From the NCBI RefSeq assembly GCF_020165985.1, contig NZ_JAIUKZ010000013.1, positions 40,419-104,418 of the forward strand: a stretch of 64,000 nt of DNA, read 5' to 3'. A program made the translations under genes and the position numbers. The notes beneath the pieces are model-generated. The model did no database searches. It was not told the origin of the DNA and was given only the letters and a program-made list of their open reading frames with translations. The first letter of the stretch is position 1. Each line of letters opens with the position of its first letter. Origin of the DNA: Bacillus sp. RAR_GA_16 (lineage in GTDB: Bacteria > Bacillota > Bacilli > Bacillales > Guptibacillaceae). Positions 58,583 to 64,000 of this stretch are shown one piece after another.

Positions 58583-59080
58583 TTAATTTTGAATTGATTC
58601 ATATGAATCATCTCCGTCGTACTCGTCTAGCTTTTTGATTCTTCTTATTTCTCCAATATTTGAGAATAGCCAAACGAGGAATAGACTGATCATATCTTGA
58701 GGAAAGTCTACTTTTACATTCTCTAAATCCCACTGAAAGAATAAAAGTGTTGAACCAGCACTAAGAACAAATAGGAGGACCAATCCCAACATCGCCTTTT
58801 TCTTCCAACTCCTCTTCCCATGACGGTAGATCTTAAAGTTCAGATCTTTTTGCATGGCCCTGGTACCTATCACCTTCTTAGTCCGAATCGTATAAAGCAC
58901 ATTCACAACCAAAATCCATAGGACTGCACAACAAAAACCGAAAAGGAATGTTAAAGACCCTCCAAGCTCTATATAAAAGCCAATCGTAACAATAAACAAA
59001 AGCATGAAAAGGTTATTTTTTAATAGCAGATTCTTTTTAATCTGCTTTATTTCTTGGATATCCCATTTTCCATCTTCCAT
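58583..59080 (-). CDS. Four-helix membrane protein of unknown function
   Basis: A protein of about 165 residues with helices at about 25-40, 43-62, 96-113 and 126-142, and a charged acidic C-terminus (KKLDEYDGDDSYESIQN). I chose ATG 59080 (MEDGKW), behind GGAAGGTG, rather than the one six codons upstream. There is no family motif. It is monocistronic. Confidence 0.6.
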   Translation of the reverse strand: MEDGKWDIQEIKQIKKNLLLKNNLFMLLFIVTIGFYIELGGSLTFLFGFCCAVLWILVVNVLYTIRTKKVIGTRAMQKDLNFKIYRHGKRSWKKKAMLGLVLLFVLSAGSTLLFFQWDLENVKVDFPQDMISLFLVWLFSNIGEIRRIKKLDEYDGDDSYESIQN

Positions 59081-59242
59081 GAGCTCGACACCTTCCATTA
59101 CGTTTTTTGTTACTTAAACAGGCTCTTTCACCACTTAAAATCATCTTTTAATTTCAATACTTTAGTCCTAAATTATTTCCCTCTTCCAATTATTTCAAAA
59201 CTACTCTTTGGTATAAGATGGATAATTTTAAATTAACTGAAG

Positions 59243-59272
59243 CAAAAAAATGAACCCCTCCAAAATAGGGGT
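59243..59272 (-). terminator. Terminator of the PadR operon
   Basis: Minus-strand ACCCCT and AGGGGT with a 7-nt loop, followed by seven U. The rest of 59099-59411 shows no gene. Confidence 0.85.
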
Positions 59273-59411
59273 CCAAAAAGGTAGCATTCGGTTCTCAAAC
59301 TAGTTAACTATTACCGGTGATTCTGGATTTAGATAATTCTAAATGGATGACCATAAAGCTACAGAAAACCCAAAAGGATCGTCTTTCCCGCTTATGAAAA
59401 CCTCTCCTTTT

Positions 59412-59792
59412 CTACATATTCGATATTCCGTTAATGAAAAAGCTAAATAAGAGACTGATTGTTGTTAAACCAGCAACAGGAATAGAAAACCGTTTGTTTG
59501 TCTTAAATTCAATCATTGCTACACACAATCCAGCGAAACACAAGACGAACCATACAGGCATAAAAAGGGCATCTGCCACATTCGTTGGCAATAAACCATA
59601 CCCACTAAATAAGAAAAAGACCCAATGGAAAACGAGCATTCCTAATACGACAAACGAAATTTTTCGAGGTGGTTTTCCCTTCCCACTTTTTCTAACGGCT
59701 ATAATAGGAGTGAAGATTAAAGTCATCATTGCAATGGTACCTAAAACGATAAAAAAAAGAATCGAAAATCCGATAAGATCCATCTCCTTCAT
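59412..59792 (-). CDS. Membrane protein, last gene of PadR operon
   Basis: A 126-residue protein with four hydrophobic helices (about 7-29, 45-63, 75-93 and 103-122). It starts 3 bp after the HAAS-type protein gene. No motif is recognised. As the third gene of a padR operon it may form a membrane complex with the HAAS protein. Confidence 0.62.
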   Translation of the reverse strand: MKEMDLIGFSILFFIVLGTIAMMTLIFTPIIAVRKSGKGKPPRKISFVVLGMLVFHWVFFLFSGYGLLPTNVADALFMPVWFVLCFAGLCVAMIEFKTNKRFSIPVAGLTTISLLFSFFINGISNM

Positions 59793-59795
59793 ATA

Positions 59796-60446
59796 TTACT
59801 TGACCATACTTCTTTTCGTTTTATTCTTTCTTACAAAAAGGATCGTAAAGAGTTGTCTTGAGATAATGTAAGGCAGTGCACCAATAGGAATAGCAAATAA
59901 ATCCAACCAAAAACCATTCTGATACTGTTCTGGATACAAGAATAGTAATCTTGTTTGAATTCCAGCTATGATCAATGTCGGTAACAAAAAGAATAGCCAG
60001 GGATTTAATAACCTAGTCGATTTAAAGTGACTACGTAGCGCTTCATAGATTGCCTCCGCAAAACCCGCAAGAATGGCTATCATCAAAAATCCCATTACAA
60101 CACTATACAGCGGGAGACGATTATCAAACTGGGGATTGTAGTACTCCATAGCCGAATAGGAAAAGATGCTTAGACATGCAGTGACGCATGTGACACTCCA
60201 AATAAACCGAACGATTTTATAAAATGGGAAAATCGATCTCTTAAACTCCCAATTTAGCTTACTCTGATTTCCAAAGGATTCAATGGCCAAACGAATCGCT
60301 TCATCTTCAGAATGTCCTTTTATTAAAAGCTCTTCGACATGGTCCTGGAGGTGGCCATAAATTTCTTCTTTTAACTCCTTCTTTTCATCCTCGGGTAGAT
60401 CTATGATGATGTCATTTACATACTTCTCAATCTCCTTCATATTCAT
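59796..60446 (-). CDS. HAAS/DUF1700-type membrane protein
   Basis: A 216-residue protein. The N-terminal 70 residues form the cytoplasmic HAAS-like helical domain (IEKYVNDIIIDLPEDEKKELKEE...HSEDEAIRLAIESFG). Four or five transmembrane helices follow. HAAS proteins are almost always encoded with PadR regulators. The start overlaps the padR stop by 4 bp, so they are translationally coupled. The signal sensed is unknown. Confidence 0.82.
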   Translation of the reverse strand: MNMKEIEKYVNDIIIDLPEDEKKELKEEIYGHLQDHVEELLIKGHSEDEAIRLAIESFGNQSKLNWEFKRSIFPFYKIVRFIWSVTCVTACLSIFSYSAMEYYNPQFDNRLPLYSVVMGFLMIAILAGFAEAIYEALRSHFKSTRLLNPWLFFLLPTLIIAGIQTRLLFLYPEQYQNGFWLDLFAIPIGALPYIISRQLFTILFVRKNKTKRSMVK

Positions 60447-60766
60447 TCCTCCACTGTATTTTCGATTAACGAATTAATTTGTTTCCAACTTTTAAGTTTT
60501 TCTGCCAATACCGTACGGCCCGTTTCCGTTATCGAGTAATATTTTCTCCGCCCTCCATCAGATTCCAAGTTCCAATAGGAAGTCACACATTCTTTTTTTT
60601 CAAGTCTTTTTAAAGCAGGATAAAGTGTCCCTTCATTCATATGGTAGGAATCTTGGCTTAACACCCTTAGTTTTTTGGTCATTTCGTAACCGTAGCAATC
60701 TTTTTCAGCTATGAGTGAAAGCAATAGAATCTCAATGCTGCCTTTTAACAACTCTCTATCCATCAT
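60443..60766 (-). CDS. PadR family transcriptional regulator
   Basis: A 107-residue winged-helix protein of the short PadR subtype: KGSIEILLLSLIAEKDCYGYEM, MNEGTLYPALKRLEKKECV, and wing ESDGGRRKYYSITETGRTVL. It represses its own operon in most known cases. The ribosome binding site is GGAGGAAAA. A TACATTGTAT inverted repeat lies upstream. The ligand is unknown. Confidence 0.9.
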   Translation of the reverse strand: MMDRELLKGSIEILLLSLIAEKDCYGYEMTKKLRVLSQDSYHMNEGTLYPALKRLEKKECVTSYWNLESDGGRRKYYSITETGRTVLAEKLKSWKQINSLIENTVEE

Positions 60767-60788
60767 TTTTCCTCCTAATCGTGATAAC

Positions 60789-60830
60789 TACATTGTATAA
60801 CTACTTACATCGTAATACAATGTAATTACA
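60789..60830. promoter_or_regulatory. Candidate PadR operator
   Basis: TACATTGTAT (60789-60798) and ATACAATGTA (60815-60824) form a perfect 10-bp inverted repeat with a 16-bp spacer. The palindrome TGTAATTACA (60821-60830) overlaps its right arm. The ATGT/ACAT pattern is that of PadR operators. Confidence 0.7.
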
Positions 60831-60832
60831 CC

Positions 60833-60874
60833 AAAAAATACCATCATTCTGGTAAAATGATGGTATTTTTCAAT
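60833..60874. terminator. Strong bidirectional terminator
   Basis: AAAAATACCATCATT, a 7-nt loop and AATGATGGTATTTTT have A and T tracts on both ends. Confidence 0.92.
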
Positions 60875-60919
60875 TGTGGTCTATCGCCATTCTTCGTTTC
60901 ACAATAAATTCGAACAGTT

Positions 60920-61210
60920 CTATTCTAAAAACAACTCCAAAAAGGTAATGACATAATAACTATAGAAAAAATTTATCGCTTGAACGATTAAGAAAACAAT
61001 GAAAAGAATGATGAAGTTTCTTATGGATGACTGTCTGATTTGTAGGTAATAACCCAATGCCCATATAATGTAAATAAGCAGCAGATGGATGTGTTCGGCT
61101 ATATACGGATCTTGTTGAGGAACAAAATGTAATCCAAAATAAGCAAAAAAACCTAATACGAATAATGCAGCAAGTAAACTAATATTTGATAGATGGACTG
61201 CGGTTTTGAT
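60920..61210 (-). CDS. Multi-helix small membrane protein lacking a standard start codon
   Basis: A minus-strand frame ends at TAG 60920-60922. It encodes about 96 residues with three or four hydrophobic helices (LLAALFVLGFFAYFGLHFVP, IHLLLIYIIWALGYYL, NFIILFIVFLIVQAINFFYS). A good GAGGTG ribosome binding site lies five bases before the first codon, but that codon is ATC, and an in-frame TGA lies just upstream. No ATG, GTG or TTG occurs early. Either a rare start is used or one base is wrong. It is followed by a strong terminator. Standard start-based gene calling would miss it. Confidence 0.5.
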   Translation of the reverse strand: MKTAVHLSNISLLAALFVLGFFAYFGLHFVPQQDPYIAEHIHLLLIYIIWALGYYLQIRQSSIRNFIILFIVFLIVQAINFFYSYYVITFLELFLE

Positions 61211-61283
61211 TCTATCACCTCACTGTAGTTAGCTGATCTACCTCATTTAAATATACTTGCAATGCAGCGTCCTGCTATTGCTT

Positions 61284-61571
61284 TTACTTATCAAGTAATC
61301 TTTTATTAATAAAGATATACACAGCAGTAAGCAATACTAGCATAATCACAACTAGCACTGTTCCTTCATTGGCGTAATGAAAAATACTATTGAAGATGAC
61401 AACTAATCCTAAAGGAAGAAAAAATCCGACACCCGTAACTGTTCCTAGTAACGTCTTATCTTTGATCATTTTCTCATTAAAACCTGCTAGCAACCACGTT
61501 TGCTTTTTTACACCTACCAAGTAAGAAACCACTAATAGAGCAATACCGATGAGGAGTAATCCAATGTCCAT
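61284..61571 (-). CDS. Small three-helix membrane protein
   Basis: A 95-residue protein with hydrophobic helices (about 3-20, 42-62 and 70-88) and a basic tail (INKRLLDK). The ribosome binding site AAAGGAGG is strong. It shares no motif with the neighbours. It may be cotranscribed with the 96-residue membrane frame downstream. Confidence 0.62.
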   Translation of the reverse strand: MDIGLLLIGIALLVVSYLVGVKKQTWLLAGFNEKMIKDKTLLGTVTGVGFFLPLGLVVIFNSIFHYANEGTVLVVIMLVLLTAVYIFINKRLLDK

Positions 61572-61721
61572 CCCTAAAAGCCTCCTTTCATAGATATAAC
61601 TTCTTATAAGATCTATCTACGTCTCAAAGGCAAAAAAGTTTCCAATATCTTCAACTCCAACTCGAGATGGCTTCTCATCCACTCCTTTCAGCTTTGTAAT
61701 GGTTGAAGATGTGATCTTTTA

Positions 61722-61746
61722 ATAAAAAAGGAATCTCCTTTTTAAA
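61722..61746 (-). terminator. Terminator of the proline dehydrogenase gene
   Basis: AAAAAGGA, a short loop and TCCTTTTT on the minus strand, followed by a U-rich stretch. Confidence 0.8.
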
Positions 61747-61782
61747 GAAGACTCCTACTTGGTTATCAATAGAGTAAATGAT

Positions 61783-62742
61783 CTAATTTGCTATGTCTTT
61801 ATTCGTTCTTAGTTCAACAATATCTGAAATAAACGAATAGATATTTGGCGGATATTCTGCTAGTCGATGAACGACATACAGATACCATTCACTACCGTAC
61901 GTCACATAAACTTTTGCTTTCACCTTATTTTCGTTTAAGGAGCTTAATAAGTCAGCTCGAACACCATCTAACATCTCTACTTCTACATTGGAACGATTAA
62001 GATAATCTTTTGTTTGTAGTTCGTTCAGAATATTTTCGTCATGGGTAGCTATAGATAATGGATGCTGGTGGTCTATACAGAGCGACACAAAATCGATATA
62101 TCGCTTATTTAACTCTTCTCCTCTTGGAAGGTATTTGTCTTCTGACTCCTGGTAGGCTCCCTTCACCAAACGGATTTTACCAGGATAGTTGAGTAGCTCC
62201 TTTAAGTCAGTTGAAGAGCGATTTAACTGAACTTGTATGGTTATGCCTACGTTTGGATATAAGTTGGAGACTCTTTTATATAGGGACAAAATTCGGTCCG
62301 TTTTTTGAGATTCCTCCATGCTGATCATCAGCTGAATATGATGCTGATGTGCTTCTGATGCTAATTCTTCTAAATGAGCAAATGCTAATTCATCAGAAAT
62401 CATCATCCCAATATGAGACAGATCAAAAGATACAGTCGTCTTAATCTGTTGATTTCCTAATTCTTCAATTAACTCTTTAAACTCTTTTTTCGCAAAAATA
62501 CATTCCTTTTCGGAAGTGGTATTTTCACCGATATACTCGATGGAAGTCTCATATCCTTTATTCTTAAAATCAAGAACGCGGTTTATGCCCTCTGTACGTT
62601 CTTCTCCTGCTACAAAACGTTTTGCTCCTTTAAACAAAAGGGGAAAAAGTTCTTCTGAATTTTGTATATATGCTTTTAAGTTTTGATCCCTAGCGATCGA
62701 TTTAAGGCTTTCGGAAAAGCGAATCTCCTCATTTAACATCAT
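61783..62742 (-). CDS. Proline dehydrogenase
   Basis: A 319-residue FAD-dependent enzyme with a beta8-alpha8 barrel. Landmarks are TVSFDLSHIGMM, IQVQLNRSSTDL, the flavin-contacting RLVKGAYQESEDK, IATHDENIL and the C-terminal YGSEWYLYVVHRLAEYPPNIYSF with the substrate Arg. It oxidises proline to pyrroline-5-carboxylate at the membrane. Length equals Bacillus PutB. It is 45 bp downstream of an AraC-type regulator gene in the same direction. No P5C dehydrogenase is beside it. Confidence 0.88.
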   Translation of the reverse strand: MMLNEEIRFSESLKSIARDQNLKAYIQNSEELFPLLFKGAKRFVAGEERTEGINRVLDFKNKGYETSIEYIGENTTSEKECIFAKKEFKELIEELGNQQIKTTVSFDLSHIGMMISDELAFAHLEELASEAHQHHIQLMISMEESQKTDRILSLYKRVSNLYPNVGITIQVQLNRSSTDLKELLNYPGKIRLVKGAYQESEDKYLPRGEELNKRYIDFVSLCIDHQHPLSIATHDENILNELQTKDYLNRSNVEVEMLDGVRADLLSSLNENKVKAKVYVTYGSEWYLYVVHRLAEYPPNIYSFISDIVELRTNKDIAN

Positions 62743-62787
62743 TCATGTGTCCCTTCTTTTAAAAATTCCTTCTAATTACTCAACCTT

Positions 62788-63618
62788 CTAACTCGATGAG
62801 GTTGATTTATGAATAAAAATATCTCGATATTGCCCAGGCGTTAAGCCAATAAATTCTTTGAAAAAATGACTAAAATGACTTTGATCAATAAATCCCGTTT
62901 CCATTGCCACATCAAGAGGTTTCATTCCCTGTTCTAATCTATCTTTTGCTTCATTGATACGGACCGTTTGTAAATACCGATAAGGCGTTATCCCTAAATA
63001 GCGAGTAAATGATCGTAATAATGAGTATTTGTTCATATTTGCTACTGTCGCTAAATCTTCTAACCCGATATCCTCTGCATAATGAGTCTCTAAAAAGCGA
63101 CAGACCTTTTCAATTTCATGTTTTGTCACGATCTGCGTGTCTTCTTTTGCTACAGCATATTCTTCAATGAGCTGTTGAATAAGGAAATAAAATGTTTCTT
63201 CTTTTTCTAAATCCGATATTTCATCCATCACCATCTGGTGAAGGTTATGCAGCAAGTTAGCATGTTCACTGCGGTAGGACACAGGTGAAACAAAGGAAGG
63301 AAGGTAATCCTGTCCTGTTATCTCTTTGGTCACTTTCCGCATCACTTCAGGCTTAATATTTAAACAACGATAATCCAACGTTTCATGATTAATCGATTCA
63401 CAAGCATGATTATCATACGGGTTAAAGAATATCAGGTCGCCAGTTCCGATCTCATATTCTTTGTTCTTACAAGATAACCGTCTTTGTCCACTTTCAATAA
63501 AACCGATGACATAATACTCATGAAAGTGATTCGGGAATTTCTGCATAATTCCTACGAAACGATAAGCTTCTATTTGTAAGGTAACATCAAAATGCACCGT
63601 TCTCTCTTCTTGCTTCAT
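62788..63618 (-). CDS. AraC family transcriptional regulator
   Basis: A 276-residue protein. The N-terminal cupin sensor domain contains FPNHFHEYYVIGFIESGQRR and LIFFNPYDNHACE. The C-terminal double helix-turn-helix contains IGLEDLATVANMNKYSLLRSF and MKPLDVAMETGFIDQSHFSHFFKEFIGLTPGQYR. It probably controls the proline dehydrogenase gene downstream; a proline ligand is inference. Confidence 0.88.
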   Translation of the reverse strand: MKQEERTVHFDVTLQIEAYRFVGIMQKFPNHFHEYYVIGFIESGQRRLSCKNKEYEIGTGDLIFFNPYDNHACESINHETLDYRCLNIKPEVMRKVTKEITGQDYLPSFVSPVSYRSEHANLLHNLHQMVMDEISDLEKEETFYFLIQQLIEEYAVAKEDTQIVTKHEIEKVCRFLETHYAEDIGLEDLATVANMNKYSLLRSFTRYLGITPYRYLQTVRINEAKDRLEQGMKPLDVAMETGFIDQSHFSHFFKEFIGLTPGQYRDIFIHKSTSSS

Positions 63619-63775
63619 GAACTTTCACCCATCCTTGCAATAACTGATTGCTAGTTTATCACATGAACAGGGAACTAGCCTTGTAATATATTGACTTCCA
63701 AATAGTGTTAACAAATACATGTTCAAAGTCTTGTATTCCTTCATTCCATTTCTCCGATCCTCTATTTATAAAGAC

Positions 63776-64000
63776 CTATCCTTTAAGAAATCGATGAAGA
63801 TATTGGGCTGTTTCTCGCGCTCCGTTCTCTTTTTGTAATTGTTTCCCCAACTTACGAGCAGTTTCGATCATGGCGGGTTGAAGCATCTGAGAGACAGCAC
63901 TTGCTAACTTTTCCACCGTTACTTTCTCCCTAGGTATAGGAGCAGTTCCAACTCCCAACTCCTCTGTTCGTTTGCCCCAGGCGAATTGATCGTTTCCATG
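63776..64000 (-). CDS. GT1-type glycosyltransferase, C-terminal end only
   Basis: The gene enters from the right edge and about 75 C-terminal residues are visible. They begin HGNDQFAWGKRTEELGVGTA, the UDP-sugar-contacting end of sterol/macrolide-type GT1 glycosyltransferases, then a helical tail rich in Glu and Arg. The acceptor is unknown. It ends in HRFLKG at 63776. No clear terminator is seen up to the AraC promoter region. Confidence 0.78.
   Translation of the reverse strand, partial: HGNDQFAWGKRTEELGVGTAPIPREKVTVEKLASAVSQMLQPAMIETARKLGKQLQKENGARETAQYLHRFLKG

Noticed and set aside
58855..58875. GGTACCTATCACC as a GTGCCTGTCACC repeat
   Set aside because: Two mismatches in the core, no tail, and it lies within a coding frame.
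61205..61212. GATTC at the start of the membrane frame as a sixth GATC insertion
   Set aside because: Removing a base puts a stop codon directly before the frame and creates no start, so the correction does not help.

Overview
The window is chromosomal DNA from a spore-forming member of the Bacillaceae (Bacillota). The evidence is a sigY-yxlCDEFG type operon, KtrAB under a c-di-AMP riboswitch, a CotA laccase with a sigma-K-like promoter, two YheC/YheD coat-associated ATP-grasp proteins, YjzC, and typical Bacillus ribosome binding sites and U-tract terminators. I cannot fix the genus from sequence alone. I see no prophage, integrase, transposase, CRISPR array, rRNA or tRNA.

Layout. 1-2.7 kb: ECF sigma operon sigY-yxlC-yxlD-yxlE-yxlF-yxlG (minus strand, last gene cut by the edge). 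2.8-5.6 kb: frameshifted DinB gene, then ktrB and ktrA behind a c-di-AMP riboswitch and terminator. 5.7-9.2 kb: nucleotidyltransferase-like and YdcF-like genes, then a MarR/SDR/quinone-reductase cluster carrying three copies of one operator. 9.2-12.5 kb: glycine betaine/choline ABC importer with a frameshifted binding protein. 13.1-18.9 kb: beta-glucoside operon (binding protein, two permeases, LacI regulator, GH1 glucosidase) with two palindromic operators. 19-20.6 kb: aspartase. 20.8-29.2 kb: two ATP-grasp proteins interleaved with two Mur-ligase paralogues, then a sodium:solute symporter. 29.4-37 kb: orphan nuclease-like protein, membrane proteins, frameshifted esterase, 2H phosphoesterase, cotA. 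37-43.4 kb: XRE/membrane operon, TetR/membrane pair, alkyladenine glycosylase, frameshifted SDR, HIT protein, EamA transporter. 43.5-50.9 kb: prolyl oligopeptidase, ABC-F protein with an attenuator-like leader, acetyltransferases, APH-like kinase. 51-52.7 kb: ECF42-type sigma factor with its DGPF partner. 53-64 kb: exosporium-like protein, amidase, kinase, HAD phosphatase, Nudix, peptidase E, PadR operon, proline dehydrogenase with an AraC regulator, and a glycosyltransferase cut by the edge.

Three things stand out. First, four intergenic arrays between 7.2 and 20.8 kb each hold exactly five units of about 20 bp, most built on the palindrome TTGGCCAA, ending in a conserved AGAATSATTCT palindrome. 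They look like phased protein-binding sites and are explained by no gene here. Second, all five frameshifted genes carry a single extra base that turns GATC into GAATC/GATTC. Removing that base restores every reading frame, which points to a systematic (probably methylation-linked) sequencing error or, less likely, a GATC-specific mutational process. Third, the interleaved YheC/YheD ATP-grasp and Mur-ligase genes use the same two enzyme families that are fused in cyanophycin synthetase and may form an undescribed amide-ligating system.

Many regulators have visible operators nearby: MarR (3 sites), LacI (2), TetR (3), XRE (1), PadR (1). The SigY and ECF42 factors each have a matching promoter-like motif.
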